Positions 33,256 to 44,029 of a DNA stretch of 64,000 nt are shown in pieces. A program made the translations under genes and the position numbers. Below the pieces are notes generated by a model. It was not told the DNA's origin and searched no databases. It worked only from the letters and a program-made list of their open reading frames with translations. The DNA comes from Lepiota brunneoincarnata (taxonomy: Eukaryota > Basidiomycota > Agaricomycetes > Agaricales > Agaricaceae), in contig JAEBUN010000036.1 of the NCBI GenBank assembly GCA_023014365.1, forward strand, positions 310,001 through 374,000, read 5' to 3'. Numbering within the stretch: the stretch's first letter is position 1; each line of letters opens with the position of its first letter.

Positions 33256-34557
33256 TGAAAAGGTAGAAACTTTCTTAGGTTTTAATATAGATAAGGGGCT
33301 CGTTTTCACTAAGCTTAGCCGCTATTCGATAAGCTTAAGCTAATACAAGTGGAATGAGATAGATAATGAACAGTTTCGTCTTTTAGGGTGTTCTGGGGGT
33401 GCGTTCTGACAGCGAAATTCAAGAGAGTAGTGTTTTTTAGAGGTTAACGAACAGCCGTTGAAGTTATCTTAGCCGTACGGTGCAACAATGAAAGGACAAT
33501 CCCTGTCAATTCAAAGCGCTGGGTCTCTGGTCTCTGGTCTCTGGTCTCTGAACTCTGGTCTCTGTCTCTGTCTCTGTCTCTAGCACTCTGGAACTCTAAA
33601 CTCTGAACTCTGGTCTCTGTCTCTGTCCCTGGGTTGGTCGACGACTGAAGAAATCACACTTAACGACGCACACTAAATAGCCCTCTGAAACCGTTCTTGA
33701 TCACGGCTCGCAGACTTGCGTGTGGAAGCGGGGGTGAGACCTCTCTCTTCTCCACGAACAAGTGCGACCGTATTTATATTGTTTAGATACATACGAGAGA
33801 TAGTAAATATGAAATAGAAAACAATAAGCTTAATTGTTACAGGCACTGTAGAACATTTTGGAAGGTTCGGCAGCATTTCTACCTCACCCTGGGTTATGGG
33901 TTTTTCTCTGATTAACGAATGGCAATCCAGCCAGACGTGCTCCGTGCTCGGCTGCATTATTCTGCGTCCACGCGAGCACGTTAAGTTTCCGGATCAATTA
34001 TGATCGGAATGTATAGCGGATGGACAATCCCTTGATCCGTTGTAATTAATCTCAGTTAAGCAGAATGCCGAAGTGCCGGGACCCACAAAGCACTCGTTAA
34101 TTAGGAGTCTTTGATGTTTCTAGGGTTTTGGGCATCGGGTATTGCCTCCCGAACGTTGGACGTTCCGTTCCGTGGTCCGGTCATCATTATTGAACTCGCT
34201 ATAGACGTAATACGCCTGCGACAGCCGCTAGGTACATTCTTTTATGTTCAAACGCATTTGGGTTCATCAGAAAACTGCTCGTAAGGTCCCTGGATGCGAC
34301 CGGGGTATACTCGATAGGCTATGTAGAGTCCTGAATCCCTCCGGAGAGCGTTCTGATAGCTTGGTTCACTAAGCTTAGTGATAATGAGCTGGTTTGAACA
34401 CTTCCGAGGCTTGAATATCCTCAGTTCGGTCAAACTGGCTACTACGGGATATAGTACCAATCCTCTATAGAGTTCTTTAATGATATAGCCAATGATTCTA
34501 TGTAGAGAATCGTTCCGGAGTACGGAATTCATGTATAGGCGTGAAATCAGCATATCA
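33256..34557 (-). repeat. Gypsy-2 LTR copy C (1302 bp, inverted)
   Basis: A full-length reverse copy of the LTR at 18,047-19,348, of identical length, beginning TGAAAAGG and ending GCATATCA on the plus strand. Differences include CpG-to-TpG changes at its terminus. It carries four TAAGCTTA octamers (33,310; 33,330; 33,825; 34,370). The flanks TACGG and GCGGT do not form a perfect target duplication. It joins Copia sequence on the left to the duplicated host block on the right. Confidence 0.9.
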
Positions 34558-34955
34558 GCGGTGACTTGTGACATCTGCTTCAAGAGAAATCTGATGGTGA
34601 TCTTCATTTGATTTCTGTGGGCAGACCCTTCTTTCTGATCATCAAGCATGCAGGAGATCTAGAAAAATTGTAGGGGGCTCTGTAACAGGTATTTGTCCTT
34701 ATTTACCTAGTCACCCTATTTACTGTTGGCTGTCACATATGTCACAGTAGTTCTTTTGCATCATACAAGCCAGGTAGGCACCATTCAGACTGATCCTGAC
34801 TCATGTAAAAGTACTCACCCTGGAACCTCTCAAAATGTAGTCTGGGACTTGTTGATTCCTATAGCCCAAAACAATTACTGCATGTATGTACAACACAATT
34901 TGATTCATATTCAGCTGTGAACATTGGATGTTCACAAAGTTGGAAATTACAGGAG

Positions 34956-36876
34956 CTAAGCATAAATCAAGGAATATGCATCATCCAACTGTTTCAGGTA
35001 TAACTCCTCAATAGCTTTGCACCTATTATCTGAACACTCACATAAATTCAAGTACAGGAACTCACCAAAAGGTTCGAGGTAGTGAACCATGTGGCACAAC
35101 AAAGATGAGCCAAGGATCCATAATCTTTTCATGAGTATAGCCTCTGCCATTGAACTCTTTCATTCTGTTGAGAATTGTATCTTTCAAATTTCCATCTGTT
35201 GGAGTATCCAATTCAGAACTAAACCTCTCAACAAATAATGCTGTCAAGGATCAGTTGTTGCCAATGACAATGCAATCCTTGATTATATCACTGTATAGCA
35301 TCCATACACTGTCTTCAATGGACCTGAGGAAATAAAGCCTTGACATGTATATACTTTGAAGCAGGAACCAATAAACTTACTTTGTGTCACACCACTTCAC
35401 TCCCTCACTCTTAATGCAATCATCATCACACCCACAAAAAACAAAATACCCATTTTCTTTCTTTTCAAACAAGTCACCCATGTGGAAGTTCTGATCATCT
35501 GAGCACAAATAAGGTTGTGGCAGATCAGGAGAGTCCACAAGAGCAACAAATTCATAAAACTGGATGGAATCTGGGTTATCAATCTGAGTAGTTTCTTGAA
35601 CAGGTTCAAATGCACAAGACACCATGGAAAGAGGACACATTGCACAAGAGTGTTGTCCAAGCATTGAGGTCATCAGTAAGCCTGTTGTTGGTGGCATCAA
35701 TTAACCTTTATTACTTGGGAGATTGGTTGCATACTGCATTTTGTATTTCCATAAACATTCTACACCATTTTATTAGCTGAAACACAAGACCAAGAGGAAA
35801 TCAATTATTAACCATCAGTGGAATATGATTCTCATAACCCCAGTCTTCTTCCTCAGGTGGCAATGCCACCCCACAATACAACACAGAATGCATTTCTTGG
35901 AGCAATTTGAGAAGCCTAGGATCCTGTCACACTGCCTTCATATGGATGGAAAGAATGGGAGACAACAGAATCAATCAGTTCAGACTGCAGACTTCTATCA
36001 TATTAAAAATTCCATGGTTGAAAAATGCAGCATGGAAGACTGCACAAAACATATGCCACAATGAAGCATTCCCAAGTACTCTGTATTTCAGAATATAATT
36101 ACATGGTACAATCAAGGTCAAGATGCATACATACCATACAGCATTCCCACATGACAGATACTCCCAAGCTGTGTAATCAGATCCTGGCCTTCAAAGGGAC
36201 CTCCTTGCCCCCGTGTCTCATCATACTTCTGGTATACCATGCATACAAACTTCCCTGTGTAAGGCACAAGCTTCAGGCTGCCAGCCATCGATCCCGATGT
36301 ATGGTAAAAGAAACATATGCTTTCCTCAGATGACAATTCTTCTGGATCTGGCAGTCCTGAATTGACAGTGGTCTTTGGGCAATCATCAATAGGGATAGTT
36401 TGGAGTATTGTGTAGGGAAATTTGTACAGTAACAGTCCAAGTGATGGTTCATATATGAGCACTTCAGCCTCTCCTTTTTTCATCAGCTTGAGGATGATGC
36501 CAGGATTAGTGAGACTGTTGCTGAACATTTGGGGGACATAAGATGCTCAGGAGATAGCCATGATATACACAAAATGGATGTAGTCATATCCACTGAACCT
36601 GTAAATTACACCTCTTCAACAAGTCCATCCCTCTTTGACACTAGAACAATGAACCAAACACCCACAGTGGAGTGTGGAGGGATGCTCTTCTCCTGCAACC
36701 AAGTCATGAGGGAATGAGCCACTGTGTTCACATCAGTGTAAAATTGCAAAAATGAAACATCAATCCACTGTGTTGGCAGTCCTAGCCCATTGACCACAGG
36801 TAATTTGAACCTCGGTGCTGCTCCACTTTCACTTGCTCAATATTGGAGGAGTGTAATTGAGATAATGAGCTGACAT
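34956..36876 (-). pseudogene. Adenylation-domain enzyme, copy 1 (CpG-decayed)
   Basis: Homologous to the intact copy at 38.0-40.0 kb, with the same exon order. The phosphate-binding loop reads YHTSGSMAGSLKLVP. The A7/A8 block reads GDLFEKKENGYFVFCGCDDDCIKSEG, where the sister copies have FRGRDDDWIK. Arg-to-Cys changes of this kind fit CGN-to-TGN transitions. The 3' end keeps EELYLKQLDDAYSLIYA and a stop at 34,956. The adenine-binding and Arg contacts are lost, so activity is not expected. Its sister at 50.8-52.8 kb keeps the CpGs. Confidence 0.75.
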
Positions 36877-36925
36877 CCTATATTACAAAGTTGGACTATG
36901 GTATGTTGAAAATGGATGGTGATCA

Positions 36926-37263
36926 TGTTGAACTGAGTAGAGTCAATAGTATCAGTGACACACTGATCACTAGTCACTAGCTTGAGTTGATCAACAATCA
37001 CTGATGTATTCACATGTTGTTAATAATAGTGTGATTTGATAAGCCCACTGATTCAGTCAAGTGTAAAGGTTCTTTATATTTAACTCCCCTTCACATAATA
37101 GGATTTGGCTAGTTTAAGGTCCCATCCTGTCAAAATGGACACAAGGCATGAAACTCAGTGTCCACTAATTGACATCCCCAAGGGATGGGTGTACATAACA
37201 ACTAATTACTTATATATTATAATTCATTACTAACTAATAAATGATCTGTCACTTTATTTAACA
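36926..37263. mobile_element. Solo LTR (Copia-like, TGTTGA...TTAACA) with perfect 5-bp TSD
   Basis: A 338-bp insertion relative to the sister duplicate. It starts TGTTGAAC and ends TTTAACA, and is flanked on both sides by GATCA (36,921-36,925 and 37,264-37,268), which is single-copy in the sister at about 52,858. The TGTTG/AACA termini and 5-bp duplication fit a Ty1/Copia LTR. It has a TATA-like TTATATTTAA. I find no CpG in it at all. Confidence 0.85.
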
Positions 37264-37634
37264 GATCACTCACTTATGACTCTAGCATCAGTGATGTTGT
37301 TGTCTGAGGTAAAGAAATCCTGACTGATACCTCATGACGAATGATTTATAAACTTGACCTGGAGCATCTCCCATCATTCAGTTCGTGGGAGACCCAATAT
37401 AGACTTCTCTTCCCAAACCCCCACTGGGAAGGAGCGCTCATGCCCGGGCTCCGCCCCCCCCCCCCCCCCCAAGACCATGCCTACGTCACGAACCAGCATC
37501 AAGGACTGAATATGGGATTTGCTTCCCAAGCAATTGCGCCAGCCGCCGAATACCTGGTAAGAATTACTCCATACACTAGCACTAATATCAGTTGCTCGAC
37601 AATGAGAATAGATGTCGGTGACGTATTTGGGACA

Positions 37635-37815
37635 GGATTCAATAAGTAGCTGCGAGAGCTCATCCTCGCCACTTCTGTCAGACTCAGAAGTAACGGCTTG
37701 GGTGCTTTGGTAACACCTCTCCCCATTGCCGCATGCCTGTTCCGTCCGCGGCTGTTGACCGCGCGCAGGCTGCCCTGCGTTCCATGCCAGATCATGCGAC
37801 TGAGCTTGGAGTAGC
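37635..37815 (-). pseudogene. Fragment of the 56-60 kb gene (copy I)
   Basis: The DNA aligns with 56,945-57,145 of the low-complexity gene; both encode a Thr-Lys-x-Pro-Lys then LTE(V/M)AR patch and a LLNP(V/D)P stretch. It sits upstream of adenylation copy 1 and recurs at 53,215-53,400. A run of 18 C lies just to the left (about 37,456). Confidence 0.65.
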
Positions 37816-38016
37816 AGAGACAGACTCAGAAAACCTCGACCTACCGAGAGGGGCTCTAGTTTTCACATGGTCCACCGCAGCGCCAAGCTAACTATCGTAC
37901 TCTTCATACTTATTATGCTCACGAGTACTTCAATTACAGGTGGGGTTGGATAGAGGCCTATTACTTATTAAATAGAATACGGGTTTGAACGCCAAATACT
38001 CGTGAAGTCAGGAATA

Positions 38017-40024
38017 CTAAGCATAGACCAAGTTATACGCCTCATCCAACTGCTTCAAGAATGTCTCCTCAACAGCTTTGCGTCTATAATCCAGACATGT
38101 AAGCCCGAGCAGAGAAATTCACCAAGATATCATACCTGATGTTGCCCTTCGCCTGTGGCAGGGAACCTCATTCAGTACTCAAACCCAGTGGGATGAATGA
38201 AGCACTCACGGTTCGGGGTAGTGAGCCATCTGGCACGACAAAAATTAGCCTCTGGTCTGTGACCCGTTCATGCGTATATCGTCTGTCATTGAAGCTTTTC
38301 GTTCTGTTGAGGATGATATCCTTCAAGTAGGCATCCGTCAAAGAATCTGCTTTGGAGCTAGGCCTTTCGACAAACAGAGCTGGTGAGGGTCTGCCACTGC
38401 CGGTGACACTGCACTCCTTGATGATATCACTGCATACCACTCGTACGTTGTCTTCAATGGCCCTGAAGAGAACATATCGGAATCGTTTCAGTATGTACAC
38501 GAAACAGAAGGGAGCAAATTTACTTCGTATCACACCGCCTTGCTGTATCACTCTTGATCCAATCATCGCCGCGCCCACGGAAAATGAAATATCCATTCTC
38601 CTTCTTTTCGAATAAATCGCCTGTGCGGAAATTCCCATCATACGATAACAAATGAGCCTGAGGCAGTTCAAGTGAGTCCGCAAGAATAACAAATTCGTAA
38701 AGCTGAACGGAATCAGGGTTGTCGATCTGAGCAACGTCTTCAACAGGATCAAATGTATGAGAGACATTGGAAAGAGGGCGGATCAGGCGAGAGCATTGTC
38801 TAATCGTCGAGGTCATCAGCAAGCCTGTTATCGCTAGCATTAGATTAGGGCTCCACTTGGGTGATTGGTTGCGTACCGCATTCCGTATTTCCGTAGACAT
38901 TCTATTCCAACTTTTTCTTAGCTGAAATAACAAGAAACGAGAGAAAGACTACTGACCGACATTGCAATATGATTATCATGACCCCAGTCTTCATCCTCGG
39001 GTGGCAATGCTATGCCGCCGTACCACACACAACGCATCTCTTGAAGTAGTTCGAGGCATCCGGAGTCCTGTCGCGCGACTTTGATGTGCGTGGAAAGAAA
39101 GACGGAGAATAGGGCCAGTCGGTTCAAACCACAGGCCTTCACCATGTTAAATAATTCTAAGGTTGAGAAGTGCGGGTTGGAAGGTTGCACAAGGCATGCA
39201 CCGCGATTAAGCGCTCCCAGATATTCTGCATTTCAAGGCATGATTATACGACACAATCAAGGTCAATGCACACACATACCAAAGAGCGTTCCCGCATGAC
39301 AGATACTCCCAATTTGAGTAACCACATCCTGGCTATTGAAGGGACCTCCTTGCCCCCACGTCTCTTCAAACCTCTGATACACCGTACGCACAAACTTGCC
39401 CGTGTAAGGAACAAGCTTTGGGCTGCCAGATGTCGATCCCGATGTGTGATAAACGAACCAAATGGTTTCCTCGGATAATGTGTGTTCTAGGTCCGGCAGT
39501 CCCGAATCAACGCTTATCTCTGGACAGTCGTTGATAGGTACCGTTTGGAGCGTCTCGTAGGGAAAATTGTGCATCAACGGTTCAAGTGATGGTTCGTATA
39601 TGATCGCCTTGGTCTCCCTCTTCCTCATGAGCTCGAGAATGATGCCGGGGTCAGTGAGACCACTGCTGAGCATTTGAGGGACATAAGATGCTCGAGAGAT
39701 AGCCATGATATACACAAAGTGGATATAGTCGTATCCACTGAACCTGTAAATCGTATTTTTTCAACTTGTCTTCCTACTCGACAGTGGAACAACGTACCAA
39801 ACACCCACAGTGGAACGAGGAGGAATGTTCTTCTCTTGCAGCCAAGTCATAAGGAAATGAGCCACTGTGTTCACATCAACGTAAAATTGCGAGAACGAAA
39901 CATCAGTCCATTGCGTTGGTGGCCCCGACCCATTGACCACAGGTATTTTGAACATCGATGATGCTCCGCTTTGTTCTGCTTGGTATCGAAGGAGCGTAAG
40001 GTGGCTGTGATGACGGTCCGACAT
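38017..40024 (-). CDS. Stand-alone adenylation-domain (AMP-binding) enzyme, intact copy 2
   Basis: Eight exons: 40024-39798, 39743-39280, 39225-38957, 38901-38877, 38833-38524, 38462-38210, 38152-38136, 38083-38017. All junctions are GT-AG and the sum is 1632 nt, 543 codons plus stop, with no break. A-domain core motifs are present: A3 loop YHTSGSTSGSPKLVP, A5 NVYGNTEC, A7 GDLFEKKENGYFIFRGRGDDWIK and A10 with its lysine, PRTAKGNIRRKA. The family activates a carboxylic acid as acyl-AMP. The sequence type is that of basidiomycete NRPS-like reductases, but there is no thiolation or reductase domain: the protein ends LDEAYNLVYA. Substrate is unknown. Exons of 25 and 17 nt are unusually small. It is the only readable one of five copies here. 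Confidence 0.8.
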
Positions 40025-40140
40025 CCTGCATTACGAAGTTGAGCTTGTGCTTGTCGAACATCGACGGTGAACGCTCACCTGTTATTCGAGGGTCAGCGAC
40101 CTGATGTGATGAAAATCCACCAACAACTCATGGCAGGAGC

Positions 40141-40146
40141 TTTATA
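40141..40146 (-). promoter_or_regulatory. TATA box upstream of adenylation copy 2
   Basis: TATAAA on the minus strand about 120 nt before the ATG. The sister copy at 52.8 kb has one at a similar distance (about 52,930). Confidence 0.4.
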
Positions 40147-40564
40147 AACCTGATCCAGAGGACCTCCTTGAGGGACTCGGCGTGTACTTTTCTCCCTAAA
40201 CCGCACCAGGAAGAAAGTTCTCCATTTCACAGTCCCAAGAAAATGTCTCCGCTTCATGATTCAGCTCCAGGCGCTCGATATGATCGGGAGGACGGGATTC
40301 CGCTTTGGCACTTTCGCCGCCTTTACATTCTTGACATCTCTTGAATGACGAGAGCGGTGTGTTGCATAGAGGTCATCCTATCGGCCACTAAAGCACATTG
40401 TGTGTATCAGTGCGTGCTTTTGATGGCATGAAGGGTCACGGGAATCTTCCCACCAGCCTTTTCTAGACTTGCACTTTGCATGTCTTTTGTAAGCGAGGGC
40501 CATGGGAGCCACTGTGTCAATGAACCAAGGGACATATCACCAGGAGTCCCCAGGGAGTATTTGA

Positions 40565-41190
40565 ATGTCCGACTGGCTCGGATTTGGTGAAATTTCCCGG
40601 CTAGAAGGATTGTCAACCGATTGGCGGCAGTACCAGGGTCCTCGGAGGAGATCCATTACACCCAAGAATAGCAGGGATAGTGGAAGGGTCCATCTTGGGA
40701 ACAGCGGGAAACGAGATCGCCGACCACCCCGAACTTCTCTCTCAAGTGCCTGACTAACCTGCCTCTCACGCAACAAATTCCTCTCCAAGTTCCCCGGAAT
40801 CCCCGTCCGCAGCAATCTCCTCTTCATACCTCCTGCAAGGTCGTAGGCGGATTCGGCACAGAAAAAATTATACGAATAGAGCATCATAGGTAACGCCTCA
40901 ATAGGCTGCATGGGACATGTCATCGCCTCTGATCACTATCCATCCAATCCACATTCACTGCGCACGATCTGAGCTGTCTCCTTTATCTTCTTAGCCTTCA
41001 AAGACTTTCGGCTTCTCTTATGCCACACTTTTCGGCAAAGCATAGCTTTGTCTCATCGGTCTTGCAGCCGTTGAGCTAGGGAGGAGACTTATAGTATGAC
41101 TTCCGTACCAGAGAGGGGCGAGGGTAGAGGGCGGTCCTGTTGCTGCGGGTGGCTGCTTATGTTGGGGGCCGCCTGTGGTGATGATGTTGC
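40565..41190 (-). pseudogene. Fragment of the 56-60 kb gene (copy II, 3' end)
   Basis: The DNA aligns with about 56,090-56,410: Met-Gln-Pro-(I/V)-Glu-Ala-Leu-Pro, CAESA, then RNLLxERQVSQA, and upstream a KxxKETAQ(I/V)V stretch. 41,080-41,190 may match the CAG/CTG-rich part near 57,140-57,220. Frames are broken. It lies between adenylation copies 2 and 3. Confidence 0.65.
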
Positions 41191-41451
41191 TGGCGTCGAT
41201 AAAATTGGGACCTCTTTCTGAAACTGCACAGGAAGTTACATATGCACTGATCACGAAGCGTTCGGCACCCTGCTCATCCATGCGTTTCACAGGGTTTTTT
41301 CCTGATCCGAATTCGTGCTTTCTATGCTCATGGGTGCCCCACCTTACAAGCCAGTGGCTAGGAATTTATTGCTTATTTATAGCCTATAAGATTTAACTGG
41401 AGTCGGGTTTGAAATTTGAACACTGGCTGGATGTTCGTGAAATTACGAGAG

Positions 41452-43478
41452 CTAAGCATAGACCAAAGTATATGCGCTGTCCAACTGCTTCAGGTATAGC
41501 TCCTCGATAGCTTTGCGCCTGATATAAACCAGGAGTTTGCATACTTTCAAGCAGAGAAATTTGTCAAGATATCGCACCTGATATTCCCTTTCGTCTGGGA
41601 AAAGAAACGCCATTCATTAATCAAAGCATAGGGGGAAACGAGGCGCTCACTGTTCGGGGTAATGAGCCGTCTGGCACGACGAAAATTAGCCTCTGATCTG
41701 TGACTCTTTCATGAGCATATCGTCTGTCGTTGAAGTCTTTCATTCTGTTAAGAATGATGTCTTTCAAATCGCCGTCCGTCAAATTTTCTGACTTGGGGCT
41801 AAGCCTCTCAATAAACAGAGCTGTCGAAGGTCGGTTGTTGCCGACGACGACGCAATCCTTGATTATATCACTGCACAGAACCCGTACTTTGTCTTCAATG
41901 GACCTGAGGAGACGTGTCGTTTCAGTATGTGCATACATACATACTTAGAGGCTGGAAAGAGTGTACATACTTTGTATCACTTCGCCCCCCCGTCTCACCC
42001 TTGATCCAATCATCGTCGCGCCCACGAAAAATGAAGTACCCGTTCTCTCTCTTTTCGAACAAGTCACCTGTGTGGAATTTCCCATCATACGATAGTAGAT
42101 GAGGCTGCGGCAGATCCGGAGAGTCTGCGAGAACAACAAATTCGTAAAATTGGGTCGAATCTGGGTTGTCGATCTGAATGGTTTCTCCGACAGGTTCGAA
42201 CGCATGAGACACGGTGGGCAGAGGACGGATCAGGCGAGGGTGTTGGCCGAGCGTGGAGGTCATTAGTAAGCCTGCTCTCTTCCGATATAAATTAGGCTTC
42301 ATTTAGGAAATTAGTTGCATACCGCATTCTGTATTGGCGTAAATATTCTGTTCCATTTTTCTTAGCTGGAATAGAAAGGAATGAGAGTTAGACTCGCTGA
42401 CCATCAGTGGAATATGATTCTCATAACCCCAATCTTCATCCTCAGGTGGCAATGGCACGCCACCGTACCGCACGGAACGCATTTCTTGGAGCAGTTTGAG
42501 AATTCTGGGATCCTGTCGTGCGACCCTTGATATGCATGGAAAGAAAGGTGGAAAATAGGGTCAGCCGATTTAAACCGCAGACTTTCACCATGTTAAATAA
42601 TTCCATGGTTGAAAAGCGTGGGGTAGAAGGTTGCACAATACATGCACCAAGGTGAAGAGCCCCTAAAAAGTCTGTATATTTCAGGAAGCAATCAGTTTGC
42701 GCGGTCAAGGTCAGGGCATATGCGTACCGAGCATCGTTCCTGTATGACAGATACTCCCAAGTTGAACAAAAACGTCCTGGCTGTTGAACGGGGCCTCTCT
42801 GCCCCAATGCCTCATCGACTTTCGGATATAACGTGCGGATGAACTTGTGAGTGTAAGGAGTAAGCTTTGGGCTGCCAGATGTAGATCCCGATGTATGGTA
42901 AATGATGCAAGTGGTCTCCTCTGACGACAGGTCCTCTGGGTCTGGAAGGACAGAATCGGCAGCACTTATCTTCGGGCAGTCGGACGATAGGTATCGTTTG
43001 GAGTGCTGCATAGGGAAAGTTGTGCACTGAATGACCCGAGTGATGGTTCGTGTATAATGGCCTTCGCCCCCGCCTTTTTCATGAGCTCGAGAATGACATC
43101 GGCGTTGGTGAGACTGCCACTGAACATTTGAGGGACATAAGATGCTCGAGAGGCAGCGATGGTGTACACAAAGTGGATGTAGTCGTAGTCCGCTGAACCT
43201 GGAAATAATGTCTCCTCAACGTGTCTTCTTTGATGCTGGAGCAACGCACCAAACACCCACGGTGGAACGGGGAGGGATATCCTTTTCTTGCAACCGAGTC
43301 ATGAGGAAATGAGCTACGGTGTTCACATCGGCGTAGAATTGCGAGAACGAGACATTAGTCCACTGTAGTTGGCAGCCCCGAGCCATCGACCACAGGTACT
43401 TTTGAACATTGGCGCCACCCCATTTTCGCTTGCTCTGGATCGAAGGAGGGTATGATGGTTGTGATAATGGGACGACAT
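41452..43478 (-). pseudogene. Adenylation-domain enzyme, copy 3 (frameshifted)
   Basis: Same gene model as copy 2, from an ATG at 43,478 to the TAG at 41,452 (tail RRKAIEELYLKQLDSAYTLVYA split by an intron). A3 reads YHTSGSTSGSPKLTP, A5 NIYANTEC, A7 GDLFEKRENGYFIFRGRDDDWIK. Single-base breaks lie near 43,395, 43,375, 42,985 and 42,800. The 5' end and the A3 region therefore cannot be read in one frame, while the 3' half is well kept. It still has many CpGs, so decay is by indel rather than deamination. Confidence 0.75.
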
Positions 43479-43822
43479 CCTGAATTACAAAGTTGAACTA
43501 CATATGCTGAATGCCAATGGTGGCTACTCTCAACTCACCTATAGCTCGAGTCCTTGAGGGGAGATCTAGACTTTCCTTCCCAAACACCACCAGTAAAAAG
43601 TGTTTAGCTTGGCTCTCAATTTTATTTCTGCCTCATCATCATCAGCTTCGAACGCCTGATTGAAACTCATATAGCTGTGCGAACGCTTTCGACCGCCCAT
43701 CGGATTGTTGTATCGAAGATGCTTGTCATCCTTTTCTCACAACTATCACGCCGCAGCATCGAGAGGAAGAGAGAATGACCACCGCCAGTCGCAGACAAAG
43801 TACAACTGCTTCCTTGCTTCTA

Positions 43823-44029
43823 TCACCAGCGGACAAAATGAGCTACAGCTTTCCCGCGTTGGTGAGGAATGTCGAGAACGAAGCACCCAATCCGCTGTGT
43901 TGGCGACCTCAGCCCATTGACCATAGATATTTTAAACATCGACACCGCCCCTTTTCTCTTGGCGATATTGGAGGCGTGTGTGATAGTTGCGAGAATGGAC
44001 CGATATCCCACATGATAAAGTTGGGCCAC
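43823..44029 (-). pseudogene. Adenylation-domain gene stub (copy 5, exon 1 only)
   Basis: Encodes a degenerate version of the exon-1 peptide (MFK, then NGLRSPTQ). The family start codon, at the GGATGTCG context, reads ATA here. Nothing of exons 2-8 follows. Upstream sequence at 44,040-44,200 resembles the promoter regions at 43,500-43,660 and 40,080-40,300. Confidence 0.5.

Larger units (their letters stand above)
34558..38112. repeat. Segmental duplication, CpG-depleted copy
   Basis: Matches 50,434-53,686 in the same orientation, from GCGG...CTGTGAC to GCCCGAGCAG, apart from a 343-bp solo-LTR insertion and small indels. It contains adenylation copy 1, a fragment of the 56-60 kb gene and the 3' tail of copy 2. 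CpGs kept in the other copy are mostly TpG or CpA here up to about 37.3 kb. Confidence 0.85.

Noticed and set aside
33251..34562. Target-site duplication for LTR copy C
   Set aside because: TACGG and GCGGT do not match; only a shifted 4-base reading with a mismatch could be forced.
37450..37472. Run of about 18 C as a regulatory element
   Set aside because: A homopolymer in a non-coding duplicate; the sister copy has a short run only, so slippage or sequencing error is more likely.
38877..38905. In-frame TAG before NVYGNTEC in adenylation copies 1, 2 and 4
   Set aside because: Copy 3 has CAG at the same place and all copies have YAG followed by AAT; it is the 3' splice site, not a nonsense codon.
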